Part shown: positions 26,059 through 37,897 of the stretch, piece after piece
Numbering within the stretch: the first letter of the stretch is position 1
How the letters are laid out: each line of letters opens with the position of its first letter
Origin: Polydactylus sextarius
Lineage: Eukaryota > Chordata > Actinopteri > Polynemidae
NCBI GenBank assembly: GCA_016801845.1
Contig: CM028926.1
Location: 9,894,501-9,958,500, forward strand
DNA: 64,000 nt
Direction: 5' to 3'
Translations under genes and position numbers: made by a program
The notes under the pieces: generated by a model
Told to the model about the DNA's origin: nothing
The model's input: only the letters and a program-made list of their open reading frames with translations
The model's database searches: none

Positions 26059-26170
26059 CCGAGACGATAGAGGTGCAGGCAGCGCGGGGTCTCCAGGACA
26101 GCCTCGCACGGGCTGCTGTACAGGACCCAACTACAGGGCAGGAAACAGCAGACTTCCGCTTTGCCTGATC
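26059..26170 (-). promoter_or_regulatory. Probable non-coding exon 1 / promoter of bicra
   Basis: On the - strand, a CpG-rich segment (CACGGGCTGC, CCCGCGCTGCC in the flanking bases) ends with CGTCTCGG followed by the donor GTGAGTTTG. This is a typical 5' UTR exon. The upstream edge is not determinable from the sequence and 26170 is an estimate. Confidence 0.45.
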
Positions 26171-27676
26171 GAAATCTACAGCCCCTCTGTGCTCTTATCG
26201 ACAAACTTATCACTAAACCTTGAAGTTTATGGTTCAGGGTTTATACCTCAAAGAAGCTAAAAAACATAAAAATAGATCTAATTCAGAAAATGTGCTCTAT
26301 ATGAAAAAATAAATAAATTAAAAGCTTGGAAACATTAGATAACCAATCACACCTTGTTTTGTTTCATTTAAAACGTGTTTTTTAATACTAAATAATACTA
26401 AACTAGATTGATACATTCACGTGAATCACACACAAAATTTTGCAAAATTGTACCAAATAATATTAAAAAAATTAAATAATAGGTGAAAACCATGCCAGAT
26501 AAATAAATATAGGGAGTTTTTACACAGTGTGACTTGTGTAAGATGTTGCTTCCCCAACTTCCTCTACTAAAAAAATAGATATGGTAACAGTAGTGTCATG
26601 TTTTGGAAAAAAAAAAAAAAAAGTGTTGCTGCTCAGCACCCAAACATATCATATTATGTCTAGGGAAAGTCTCATTTTCACCCAGGATGTGACTCATAAA
26701 CTAAAACATTTACTGATAAATTGCAGGTTAAGAGGTTAAATTATTACATAGCCAACCTAGTATTATCTTGATTACACTGTCAGTGTCAGTGTTTAATACT
26801 GCACATGTTGCAGCAACACTTTACATAATCAGATAATTCTAACAAGATGTAATCAATATATTTTATAACACTGTGAACACTGTGAAGTGTCGTTAATGTG
26901 ACTGAAAATCACTGCAACAAAAATAACTTATTAAATAATGAAACAAAACATCCTTTATCCAGCTGGAGTGCTCGAGTATTACAACTGAAGTATTGCAGTC
27001 CTTATATTTAAGAAATAAAATAATTTTAACACCAGAAAGTTTAGGATATGAATCACCGAGCAGGTGATGTGGTGAATAAATTAGTGTGTTTTTATTATTT
27101 TGTGCATAAAATTTAACTATTGCGACATCATCTAACCATACAGTATCATCACATATTATTACAAAAGGCACAGAAACAATAAAGTGCTTTGAACAGGCAG
27201 CCTGAGGATAAAAAATATACTTAATTCATGTATAAACAGCGAGTTGTTTATATTAACTAATTTATTTACTATCATGAATGATCAAATTACAATATACAGG
27301 TGTCTGATGTTCATCAGGTTTTGTTATGTGCTCATAAATATGATAATAAAGCTGGATATGGCCATCATTTCAGAGACTTTATTGTTTTTGTTTCGTTTGA
27401 GTGTTTACAACGAGATTACTTTACGTGTTATCGGGACATTTTCGCTTGTATAAATAAGATGCTGTTTAACAAAGTTTAAAAGCATTAGTGTTTGGTATTT
27501 TTTGTAAATTAGACATCAGCGTTGTTCATATTTTAGCTGTTAAGCTATTTTTTGTTTCTAAATTAAGTACAAATCAGTTATTTAATAGTTTTAGTTTAAG
27601 TTCGGTGAATCGTTGAGTATTGCGTTTACGGTGAGCACTTGAACGCATCACTAATATCACATGACAGAGGTGATGG
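26171..27676. other. Divergent intergenic region between bicra and napa
   Basis: AT-rich DNA with no supported gene. It contains an A17-type homopolymer near 26609. The last ~100 bases before napa turn CpG- and motif-rich. Confidence 0.4.
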
Positions 27677-27692
27677 TGACGTCATGACGTCA
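27677..27692. promoter_or_regulatory. Two adjacent perfect cAMP-response elements upstream of napa
   Basis: The 16-mer TGACGTCATGACGTCA is two abutting full palindromic CREs, 128 bp before the napa start codon. The flanks add TCACATGAC (27652-27664 region) and GGTGATGTGAC. Binding by CREB/ATF or the ER-Golgi stress factors CREB3L/ATF6 is inferred from the motif and not shown here. Confidence 0.6.
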
Positions 27693-27820
27693 TAGCTGGT
27701 GATGTGACAAGGCGAACCCGCTGCCGCTGTTAGCACTAGGTTAGCAAGTTTGTTGATTTTTCACATTTCCCTGTTCCCTCCTCAGAAACAAGAAAAAAAA
27801 CGGAGCTGTGACAGTAAAAA

Positions 27821-30576
27821 ATGGACGTTAGCGGGAAAGAAAAAGAAGCGATGGCTTTAATGGCCGAAGCTGAAAAGAAAGTAAAGTCGTCGCAGTCGTT
27901 TTTTGGGGCGCTGTTTGGGTGAGTATGTCGGTTAGCTTTACGGTTTATGCTAATTCTGTGAAGCTAAAGGGCCAAGTAAGCGGAAGGTGGTTAGCTGTCA
28001 AAAATAACCTGAACCTCCTGGAAACACTTAGCTACACTTTAATTAAACATCACATTATTATAACCAGCTTTATGTTGTATGGTCAACGCTGCATTTATGA
28101 TGCTAACATCTTTATTTCCTCTCTGCTCACTGCTGTAAACACACTTAAATAAATTAGCAATATAGCTTCAGTTACACGTTGCCAGCTGATGTGATAGATA
28201 TTTTAGGATGAATTAACTCTATTAAGTGCATTTTAAGTTGTTTTAAAGCAGACAATTTATAAGATTATATAATGTTTTATTTTGACTGTTAGATACAGTT
28301 TTCTGCAGCTGTAGCGCCATCACCTGGTAGAGTTTCCCAATTTCGACACATCTTGTGTCAATCACATGTGTTTACAGTTGGAAAAGTCGAGCGGATTTGT
28401 GAGTTGCATCACATTTAGTAAGTTAATAAGTGAGAAAACCCCTCCAGCTTTCACTCACCAGTGCAGCTGAGAAGTGATTTAACAAATAAAACAATATATT
28501 TAATTGGATATTTTTATTATAAAAAGTTGATTTTGCATGCAACTACCTGAAAATGCAAGTGTAAATGATATTTGTAATAAGATAAGACTAATAATATGCT
28601 CTATTGTGTCTTAAAACTGGTTTACAACCACTATGACACTTGATATGTCAGTATCCTCTTTCAGTAGTCTCATCAATGACTGTGTACACAAATAGTTGAG
28701 CTAGTAAGATGGTAAACAAGAGTTGTTGTTTGACTAAACGTGTGTGCTGTCATGCAGGGGTTCATCCAAGCTGGAAGAGGCCTGCGACATGTATGTGAGA
28801 GCAGCCAACATGTATAAAATGGCCAAAAATTGGTGTGGTAAGATGATTGTTATAGTTTGAACGAGATTGTTAATGTCTCGTAAAGACTTTCTGTACGTTA
28901 ACATGCAGTGTTTTTATTTATTTTCAGCTGCGGGGAATGCTTTCTCCCAAGCTGCTCGCCTTCACCTGCAGATGCAGAGCAAACACGACGCGGCGACTAA
29001 CTTCATAGACGCGGGAAACGCCTTCAAAAAAGCAGATCCCCTAGGTAATCATTACTCACCATCGCCCTTGGGATGTGGATCAGCTTAAGTTCACTGGATT
29101 TGCTCGTTTTACGAGCTGCCGCTACAGTTTCAGATAAAACTTCTAAAACTCCTCGTTCTCTGACGTCACTGAGACGTTTTAGATTAACAGATGCGACAAA
29201 AATGTTGAAGTGTCTTCCTCGAGTGCAGCGATCAGACAAGGATGTGAAAAAAAAATTGACTTTGACCTTGAACTTTGCACTTTTCTCAACTGGTTGTTGA
29301 TTAATTGTAGTGACAGTGTTAAAATATCTCACGTTATTTTTCTCAACAGAGGCCATAAACTGCCTAAACCGAGCTATTGAGATTTACACGGATATGGTGA
29401 GTCTTCATTTTTAGATAACATCTGATTTACTTATCTGATTACTTATACTTTACTTGTTTTATTTATTTATGTTGTTGTTTAGTTTATTACATATATGTTC
29501 TTTATTTCATTGAATTTATGTTCATTTTATTTGTTATATTATATAACATTTGTTTTATTTTTTGATAAATTATATTTTTATTTTATTTTTATTAATGTTC
29601 ATTTTGTTTATTTTATTTTATTAACATTTTTATAAATTATAATTATTTTTATTATTTTAATTTATCATTAATTTAGGTTTATTTTATTATATAACATTTA
29701 TTTTATTTTTTTAAATTATAATTATTTTATTATTTATCATTAATTTAGGTTTATTTTATTTATTATATTATATAACATTAATTTTATTAATTACATTTAT
29801 TTACATTTTTTACTTGATTTATTCATATTTTATTTTTTATTAAGTTTAATTATTCATATTTGGTTATTTATTTTATATTTTTATTATTTTATTTAATTTA
29901 ATAATTTTTTAAAATAAATATATAATATTTTATTTTTTATGGGTTGTTTTTAAAATAGATATAATAATAAATATTTAATTTTTCCCATCGTTTTCATTTG
30001 ATTTATATTATTTTCCTGTTTATTTATTTATGTAACACGTAGCTCATATTAATTACAACTAATTTAATCTCTTTTTATTTTATTTTTTAGGGCCGTTTCA
30101 CCATCGCAGCCAAACATCACATCACCATCGCTGAAATATACGAGACAGAGCTGGTGGACGTCGATAAGGTTTGATTAAATCCGTGTTATTGTTTGTTATG
30201 TTCTACTCTTTAACTCCGCAGCGGATTCTTGTTTCCAGTTCAACTGCTGATCTGTTGTTTTTTGAGTTTTGGCAAAGCTCCACGTGTTTTTTACGCCTCG
30301 CGTCCAACTTTTGTCCGATTTCCTGCTTCAGGCCATCGCTCATTATGAACAGGCAGCAGATTATTACAAAGGGGAAGAATCCACCAGGTGATTATTATCT
30401 CTTTTAAAACATCTGTTTCATAATCTTGCTGTTGGGTTTATTTTTATGTGATGAACACGATTGTGTTTTTATTTTTATTTTAGTTCAGCAAACAAGTGCC
30501 TTCTGAAAGTAGCAACCTACGCAGCTCAGCTGGAGCAGTATCCAAAAGCTATTGAGATCTACGAGCAGGTGAGACA

Positions 30577-30610
<34 letters not shown>

Positions 30611-31824
30611 GCTCATGTAGCAGCTGCTCTCATCTCACCATGTTATCAGCTGCTGCAAGAATAAAACGGACTTGAATTGTACTTTGTGATTTTCAGGTCG
30701 GAACCCACGCGATGGACAGTACGCTGCTGAAATACAGTGCCAAGGATCATTTCTTCAAGGCAGCGCTCTGTCACTTCTGTGTAGACATGCTGAATGCAAA
30801 AGTAGGTCACTCTTCATGTTCAGACGCTGTCATTTTATAACTCTAATAACCCAAATCACCGCCGCTCTTTAACATTCATCCTCTCTCGTCTGGCAGCTCG
30901 CTGTGCAGAAGTATGAAGAAATGTTTCCAGCTTTTTCAGACTCGAGAGAGTGCAAACTGTTGAAGGTAAGGTGGTGTTTTGGCTCTAAAATCCCCCAAAA
31001 CATTTAATAATCCTGGAGGTATAAAGAGTTGAAGCTGGTGAACCTTCCAACTGGCCGACGACTGTTGTCTGTTTATTTTTGTTTTGTTTTTTTTCTCTTT
31101 GAAACTTTCAGCACTTCAACACTGAGGGACGTTGTTTAATAAACTGTACAAGTGATTAATTAGTTGTATAATGATTTTACATGCGTGTAGACTTGGTACC
31201 AGCTACTTTTTTAGTTCCTACTCTGTCGAGGAACAGATCGATCTGAGTCCATGACGTGAACAGACTGGAGGCCACTGATTGGTCAGAGGGAGCGTCAACA
31301 AAATAATCAACCTCCATTTTTAATAAACAGCGACCAGAGTGATATCCGTCGTCGTAGCCTAGCTCGTCGTAAGCTAACCCAGCAACAAGTACAGCATCTC
31401 CTCCATTAATGTTTACTGATGTTTTACTGTCAATCTGAGTAGAGCAGCGCTAGAACGGTTTAGTAGAAAAGAGACATATGTTTGTCTGTGAACATTATTG
31501 TTGTAAAAATATATTTTTTAATTCAATCAGAAACTTCTAGATGCCTACGAAGAACAGAACGTGGACGCCTACACTGACTCGGTGAGTTGATCTAAAAAGT
31601 TTGTGCTGGTCAAATTTTTTGAGTGTCACCTTCACTTCTCTCTTCTTATCTTTAAAAGATTAATCTTTAACCCTTTCCTCGTAATAAATAAATAGATTAA
31701 TGAATCACTCCTCGTCTCTCAGGTGAAGGAATACGACACCATTTCACGGTTGGACCAGTGGCTCACCACTATGCTTCTCCGCATCAAGAAAACCATACAA
31801 GACGACGAGAGCGACCTCCGTTGA
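27821..31824 (+). CDS. napa: Alpha-soluble NSF attachment protein (alpha-SNAP)
   Basis: This is a cytosolic adaptor that binds SNARE bundles and recruits NSF to disassemble them after membrane fusion. Eleven coding exons: 27821-27918, 28758-28837, 28928-29044, 29350-29396, 30091-30168, 30332-30387, 30484-30568, 30697-30801, 30897-30965, 31531-31581 and 31723-31824. They give 295 residues, the exact length of human NAPA. It is nearly identical to the mammalian protein across the TPR-like helical array (FFGALFGGSSKLEEA, SKHDAATNFIDAGNAFKKAD, GRFTIAAKHHITIAEIYETE). The C terminus LDQWLTTMLLRIKK...ESDLR keeps the penultimate Leu294 needed to stimulate NSF. Alpha rather than beta/gamma is assigned by sequence and by location next to bicra, as on human 19q13.3. 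The introns carry an AT-rich block, a CAG repeat and a possible old transposon. Confidence 0.97.
29417..30080. repeat. Extremely AT-rich low-complexity block in a napa intron
   Basis: About 660 bp built from TTTATTT/TTATATT permutations with very few C or G bases on the + strand. It sits between the coding exons ending at 29396 and starting at 30091. It looks like decayed (TTTA)n-type simple sequence. Confidence 0.75.
30588..30611 (+). repeat. (CAG)8 beside a napa splice donor
   Basis: Eight perfect CAG triplets, preceded by a short (AC)n run, starting 20 bp after the donor of the exon ending at 30568. If the intron were retained, the frame would read a His-Thr then poly-Ala stretch to a stop at about 30662. 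Confidence 0.85.
31185..31480. mobile_element. Possible old non-autonomous transposon in a napa intron
   Basis: The segment beginning TTGGTACCAGCTACTTTTT and containing ACTGGAGGCCACTGATTGG resembles short hAT-type repeats seen in fish genomes. It also contains a short GTTAGC-like cluster (31356-31382). I could not find the matching opposite terminus, so the element is truncated or misassigned. Confidence 0.3.
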
Positions 31825-32187
31825 TTTCTCTTCTCGTCTTCAGTCGCTCCACATTTGACTTTGCATCCTTCGTTTCTGCCTCGAGCCTTTTCACTTCCAT
31901 TCAAGCAGCAACCTTAAACCTTTCTTATATTCCCTCACTCAGTCTCCTTCCTACCATCTGCAGTATTTTTTTTTTTTTTTCTTGCCTTTTTATTAAATCT
32001 CCTCAACGTCTTTATAGGTATGAACACTATTTCCCTCAGTGCACACTGCACACATTGTGTGTTAGTTGTATATTGTTATTATTATTATTACGACACAGGT
32101 ATTGACCCAATTATCGGTTAAATCTTCATAATTGCGGCGACAATACCAAAAAAAAAAAAAAAAAAAAAAACTCATACCAGCACATTT

Positions 32188-32193
32188 AATAAA
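32188..32193 (+). terminator. napa polyadenylation signal
   Basis: AATAAA about 365 bp after the napa stop, preceded by an A22-type run at about 32150. Further AATAAA copies follow near 32220. Confidence 0.45.
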
Positions 32194-32249
32194 GGCTTTG
32201 TTTTATCGTCGTTGTTATACAATAAAATAAAAATGTGTGAGAAGATGCC

Positions 32250-35200
32250 AACGTACTAACGCTGAACCAAAATGCCGGTATCATCATTTTAAAGCGGTTA
32301 CTTTGGTAGGTTTGTAAGTTCTCGGTTGTGTTGTAGGTCAACAAATCAGGGCATCTCTAATTAAAACAAAACAAAAAAAAACAGCACTTCATCTCAGCTG
32401 CTGAGGTTATTCCACAGCAAATAAATCAAATGAATAAAATAAAACCCCCTCTGCCTTATTATACTGCAAAGTTCTCAGGATGTGAACTGATTTGATCAAC
32501 GACTACAAGCGTTATAAGATACTTTGCTTAATTCCATTTAATTAAAAAAAAAGTGCTTTTTATTCCACAAAACAAGGTGAAGTCACCTTTTGTAAACATT
32601 TGCATGGTTTGGTTTGTACGGATGAGAGAAGCTAGAAACGATAGATGTTTCTTTTTGTTTGTTTGTTTGTTTGTTTTGTTGTTTGTTTGTCTTCTGTCAT
32701 AATTAAACCAGGCTGGAAAAAGAAGAAGAAGAAGAAGAAAAAAGCCTGAATAAGATGCAATACAGTGAAGAAGAAGATTAAAAAAACAAAAACAAAAAAA
32801 AAAGCTTTATTGATCTGAACACTGTGCTCATGTTTCCTCTTCATGATGATGATTTTTGTCTCCAGAGACAATTGGTCTTAAATAATTTGTACATCAGTGA
32901 TGTTTCCTGTCAAAACGTTTGAATAAACCCTGTCTCAGCACAGCATCATGGGCGTGGCCTCCATGTTTCTCTCTCTCATCACCTGATCTCGTGCAGACTT
33001 ACACCTGCGCGTGGAGGGTGGATGATTTTTTTTTTCCCTACAAACATTCCTGGATACTTCCCCCCTCGGTTTTTTCTTGTTATTTATAATAATCACATCA
33101 ACGTAAACACCGTCTTCATGCAGCTTTTGGTGAGTATTTTAAATATTTTATCAACTTTTAATTATTAAATTATCGGTATATTGTGGATTTAATCGATCGA
33201 CTCGCGTCTATTCTTTTTTTTTTTATTATTTATCCTTATAATTTACATTTAAATGAGTGATTTTAAGGTGAAATATAAAGTGTTTTTTATATTAAAACGA
33301 AGCTCAGGTGCGTCTCCGTCTCATCACTCACGTCTCTGGGGATTTTTCTTATCGTCTTATTTGTACAAACTAATTAAACACCAGAGAGAAGGACGCGTTC
33401 AGGTGCATCCCAACAGAAAACACAACAAGCGACTCACCTGTGGTAACTTTGATTATTTTTATTTTATTTTATTTTTCCTAAACAAAACTAAAGAGATAGT
33501 TTTTATTTGTTTGTTTGTTCGTCTTTTATTTTAGAAGATATATTCCTCTAATAAAGCAGCAGGTGGTAGCAGAGTTAAATAAAGATCAAGTTATTGAGGG
33601 AAAAAGATAAAAACAGAAACTTAACTTGTGTTTTTTTTTTGTACGTTTTCAACTGCAGGTGTCAGACTGTGGTTGTTTTTTTTCTTGTCTCATTTCCTTT
33701 CACCCTTTATGTTTCTGTTGTGTTGTAAGAAATGTGGTTTGTTGTTGTTTGTTTGTTTGTTTGTTTGTTTTTTGTCAGTTTGAGCAACTAAACCACTTTG
33801 TTATGAAAATGTCAAACTTTCACAACATTTATCTACATGAAACATGTTAGTTTAAACCAACATGTACAGGAAAATAATGAAAAGTAGCTGCAGTTGAGTC
33901 ACTGTGTCTGATAATAACCACTTCTGCTTCTTTTTTTCTCTCTGTTTGTTGTTTATTTTTATAGTTTTATTAAGTTATTCGGTTGATCATTACATTACAC
34001 CGCGACAACTCCCCTTTTTTTTTATAATATATAATGTTTTTATTTCGTTTTCTGACACGAACACATAACAAACAACAAAACGACAAAACAAAATGGCCAC
34101 AAAAACAATCCTCTGACTTATTGTGTGACAGACAGTACAACACACTCGAGAAAATCTTCTCCCTTTATTATTAAGCTGTGACCGTATCACTGACAGGATG
34201 TGGGAGGCAAGTATATGTACATGCACATGTAAATAATCACACATATACATGAGGAAATGCTCAGACAAACACACTTAAATATCAAGTGTGTTTGGTGTTA
34301 CTTCTCTTTTTGTCGTTGAAGTTGTGCGTCTTTGTTGTTGACTTAACTTAAATATTCAAAGTTTTGTTTTCAGTAACTTGATTGATTGGTTTTGTGGTGT
34401 GTTTGTCCAAACATTTTTTTTTTTTGTTTTTCCCACAGGTGTTCAGATCTGTGGTTATTCAGGCGATAGCTCGCTCACTACTTTATTTTCATACACCTCA
34501 GACCTCTCAGTGATCCTCCTGTGTCCTGTGGATGGAAATTATTCACAGCAGGATGCAGGAAGTACCTGAAAACAACCTTGTATTGATTTGATTTGATGTG
34601 CAGCAGCTTCTTCCCTGTCAGGCCACTGAAACTCCCACCAACACATACCAACACGTCGACGTCGCTTCAACATGTTTGTTGATGTAATGAGACAAAATAA
34701 CATCAGTCTGAGCCTCCTCGGTGTGATTTGACGTTAATTTCTCATGAGTTCATATTAAATTATAAGTTAAACCCAATCTTTTTAAGTGTGCGTGCAATAG
34801 TTAAAAAGATAGGTTGTATTTTTTGTTAAATTAATTTAAGTTTGCATGCTTATTTGTGGAGATTAAATATAGAAATAGAGTCTAGTTCTGGTCAGTTTGA
34901 AGGATTCAAAGGGCAGAAATTTGAGAACAGATGCACTGAAATTACAGTTGAGGAGGAGGAGGAGGAGGAGGAGGAGGAGGAGGAGGAGGTGTTAGTAATA
35001 AAGGTGTGTGTGTTAATGTGTTACTGTGCGTTTCTTCCTGTTGGCCACGCGCTAAAGCAGCAGTTAGAAGGTAATGTATGATTATATGTTTATATTTGTA
35101 TTTTTATTTTATATAATAACGTTTGTGTTTAACTCTGACGCTGTTATGACTCGTTTCCGTAGTTTTCATAATGGTTACCTTTTTTTTTTTTTTTTTTTGG

Positions 35201-36135
35201 GTTAGAGCTGATCTTTCTGGTTTAACCGTGAACGTGCGTTTTATATTCAAATAAAAGCACGACGATGCCGCGTGCGTTCATTTATTTTCTATTTTTTTTT
35301 CCGTATTTTTTTTTTTTAAAAATGATATTCAGTTTAAATAATAAGAGATTAGATGTTTAATCATTAAAAATAAATAAATAAAAAAAAACACTGACCGATG
35401 TGCGTGCGCGCGTGCGACCAGGAAGTTCGCTCCTATTAATAAAATTTTTAATATATATTTTTTAAAACAAATATAGACATTGCTACCTTATTTTATATAT
35501 ATATATATATATTTAAATAAAAAAATCCAAGAAAACGGGAAGTGTAAAATAAGTCGTGTTGCCATGGTTACACGAGTTACATCAAAGGTTTTTCCACCGA
35601 AATTAGGAAGAAGCTTTGTTGTAAGTTTTACTAATATAATATTAGTGATATTCATACCGAAGTGTGCAGATGTTTTATGTTTATTAATTAATTCGTTGTT
35701 AAATTAACTAATAATTTGTGTCTCAAATGATAAATTTGAGAAAAAAAAAAGTGGTTATGTAGGAAAAAAAACTATTTGCGGCCACAAAAATGACGTGTTT
35801 CAATTCAAACATAATATAATCTCTTAAAAATAGTTTGTCTAGTCTTTGAGGGAGAAAAAAGGAAGCAATATTTCCTTATCTCATTTCCTGTGTTGGAACT
35901 TGAAGTTAAATCGATTTATATTAATTTATTTGTTGTGGATTCATTTGTTGGGTTTCGTATTTCACAGCTGAAGTTGTCTGACAAGTTTTCTTTGTTTATT
36001 TTTAATCTTTGTTTCCAATCTGAAAACACTCAAAGGTCATCCAACCTGTTCGTTATAGATGTAGAAATATTTGCAGTTATATCAATTGTCGACTAAATTT
36101 CTCTCTTTGTTTTTGTTTTTTTCTTTTCTTTACAG
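32250..36135. other. Intergenic region between napa and the b3gnt gene
   Basis: No coding exon is supported. A GTGAGT donor at 33130, after a short non-coding stretch, could end a 5' UTR exon of the downstream gene; this is weak. The region contains repeated T runs, a (GAG/GGA)n array at 34949-34989, a T19 run at 35180-35198 and a (TA)n run near 35494-35511. Confidence 0.4.
34949..34989. repeat. (GAG)n microsatellite
   Basis: About 13 perfect GAG/AGG units, strand-asymmetric purine on the + strand. Confidence 0.9.
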
Positions 36136-36258
36136 GTTCAGAAAGCGTCTTTGTAACCTGAAGACAATAACAACAAGGTCCAGCAAACATCGCTCCCTGA
36201 AATATGATCCATCTCTAGGAACCTCACACCGCACTGTTTGCTTACTTATCTCGAGCCA

Positions 36259-37548
36259 ATGAGACGTATTCACACCTTCACTGCCATGGTTCTCCTCGTC
36301 ACTTTATTTTTGATTTTTTTCTACTCGACCTTACACCTCGAGACGACACACAGTCGCAGAGCCGGACCCGAGGAGTCGGCTGTGGTGCAAAAGCTCAGTA
36401 ACGTGCGGGTGGAAGAACCTGATGTGGCGACAGAAACGTCCAAACCGGTGATCGTCACCAAGCCTCAACCTCAGACTGTTAACGTTTCTGTATCCAGCGG
36501 CCTCAAGGAGACGATCCCTCAGAACGGAGCGTACTGGAACCGGCTTCTGTACTTGTCTCTCAAGAACGTGGAGGAAAAGAAAAACCCGTTTGGATACAAG
36601 TCATCGTGGCGTCTCTGCAGAGAGATGAGTCGAGAACGTCTTCAAACCAACATCCACGACTTCGGCTCCTACCCGGCCTTGTTCCAGGACTTCATGCAGG
36701 GCATGAACTGCAGGTCGGCTCCGGTCCTGATCAATCAACCCAACAAGTGCGTGTCCGGAGACGGAGACGGCGCCAACCAGACCTTCCTGCTGTTCGCCAT
36801 CAAGTCGATTCCTGGGAACTTTCAAAGACGACAAGCGGTGCGAGAAACCTGGGGTAAAGAGGGTTTATCTGAGAAAGGACTGAGAATACGAACCGTGTTT
36901 CTTTTAGGAAACTCTCAACCGGACGACCCCGACATCGGCGCTCTGCTGAGATTTGAAGCTCAACACTTCAGAGACGTCCTGCAGTGGGATTTCCAAGACT
37001 CGCTGTTGAACCTGTCTCTTAAGATGAACATGTTCCTCCAGTGGACGCTGAGTGACTGCTCTCACATCTCCTTCGCCTTCAGCGGGGACGACGACGTTTT
37101 CGTCAACACGCCTGCTCTGATCGACTACCTGCAAACTCTGAAGACGCCGAAAACATCTCAGCTCTACATCGGACAAGTCATAAGCACGGCGAGTCCTCTC
37201 AGAGACCCTAAGAGCAAATACTACATCCCTCAGACCTTCTACGAAGGCCCGTATCCGGCGTACGCAGGCGGAGGAGGGTTTCTTATCTCCGGAGGTTTGC
37301 TTCGACCCCTGTACTCAGTCTCACAAGTCATTCCTTTCTTCCCTATCGATGATGTCTACACCGGTATGTTAGTTAAAGCTCTGGGAGTTTCTCCTCAAGG
37401 GCACAGTGGTTTTCAAACCTTTGACATCAAAGAACAGGATCGTGAAAACCTGTGTGTTCACAAAGATCTGATACTGATTCATCAGCGTTCACCGGCGCAG
37501 ATGATGCGGTTGTGGAAGGGAATTCACAGCCCGTGGCTGACCTGTTGA
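36259..37548 (+). CDS. b3gnt8: Beta-1,3-N-acetylglucosaminyltransferase (GT31; B3GNT2-like sequence in the B3GNT8 position)
   Basis: This is a type II Golgi glycosyltransferase predicted to add GlcNAc in beta-1,3 linkage to galactose during poly-N-acetyllactosamine synthesis. The whole coding region is one exon; a splice acceptor at 36135 (TTTCTTTACAG) joins it to an upstream non-coding exon. Translation starts at the ATG at 36259, giving 429 residues. A short basic cytoplasmic tail (MRRIHTF) is followed by a membrane anchor at about 8-27 and a Thr/Ser/Pro-rich stem. The GT31 domain includes RRQAVRETWG near 195, the DXD metal site in FSGDDDVFVNT near 277, YPAYAGGGGF near 335, and IDDVYTG near 364. 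It ends WLTC like family members. Sequence motifs (GFQTFDIKE, YAGGGGF) look closest to B3GNT2, but position beside bckdha/exosc5/tmem91 is that of B3GNT8. The symbol is given on synteny. Confidence 0.82.
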   Translation: MRRIHTFTAMVLLVTLFLIFFYSTLHLETTHSRRAGPEESAVVQKLSNVRVEEPDVATETSKPVIVTKPQPQTVNVSVSSGLKETIPQNGAYWNRLLYLSLKNVEEKKNPFGYKSSWRLCREMSRERLQTNIHDFGSYPALFQDFMQGMNCRSAPVLINQPNKCVSGDGDGANQTFLLFAIKSIPGNFQRRQAVRETWGKEGLSEKGLRIRTVFLLGNSQPDDPDIGALLRFEAQHFRDVLQWDFQDSLLNLSLKMNMFLQWTLSDCSHISFAFSGDDDVFVNTPALIDYLQTLKTPKTSQLYIGQVISTASPLRDPKSKYYIPQTFYEGPYPAYAGGGGFLISGGLLRPLYSVSQVIPFFPIDDVYTGMLVKALGVSPQGHSGFQTFDIKEQDRENLCVHKDLILIHQRSPAQMMRLWKGIHSPWLTC

Positions 37549-37816
37549 GAATTTAGGTGCAGATAAAATATTATTTAAACAAAACACAAATAGCGACTGC
37601 AGAGACGTTATCAAAACAAATGCCTCAGCTGCTTCCATTCAAGGAGGATATCTGACCACCAGGAGTCAAGTGAAGTGATATTTTTAAATTTTATAACAGG
37701 TCTCACTGTTAAATTCTGGAAATATTTCCAAACTTGAGATTAATGTGGAAGCTTTCTGTTCATTTTTTTGAGATATCTCATGGTCATGTCCAGTTTAGAT
37801 GTGTCTTAAATAACTA

Positions 37817-37826
37817 AATAAATAAA
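37817..37826 (+). terminator. b3gnt polyadenylation signals
   Basis: Overlapping AATAAA hexamers at 37817-37822 and 37821-37826, about 270 bp after the stop codon. Confidence 0.6.
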
Positions 37827-37882
37827 CACCCTGGAAAAAAGAAAGAAAAGAAAATCAACCAAGATGATTTAAAGTTTCATAT

Positions 37883-37897
37883 TTTATTTCTTTTATT
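37883..37897 (-). terminator. bckdha polyadenylation signals
   Basis: Two TTTATT motifs (37883-37888 and 37892-37897) read AATAAA on the - strand, about 500 bp after the bckdha stop. Only about 60 bp separate them from the signals of the converging b3gnt gene. Confidence 0.5.

Noticed and set aside
27244..27453. 69-codon + strand frame between bicra and napa
   Set aside because: AT-rich, with no splice or family signal; such a length is expected by chance in AT-rich DNA with alternative starts.
36238..36258. Seven extra N-terminal codons for the b3gnt gene starting at 36238
   Set aside because: The codon at 36238 is TTG. The first ATG is at 36259 and gives the expected short basic tail before the membrane anchor.
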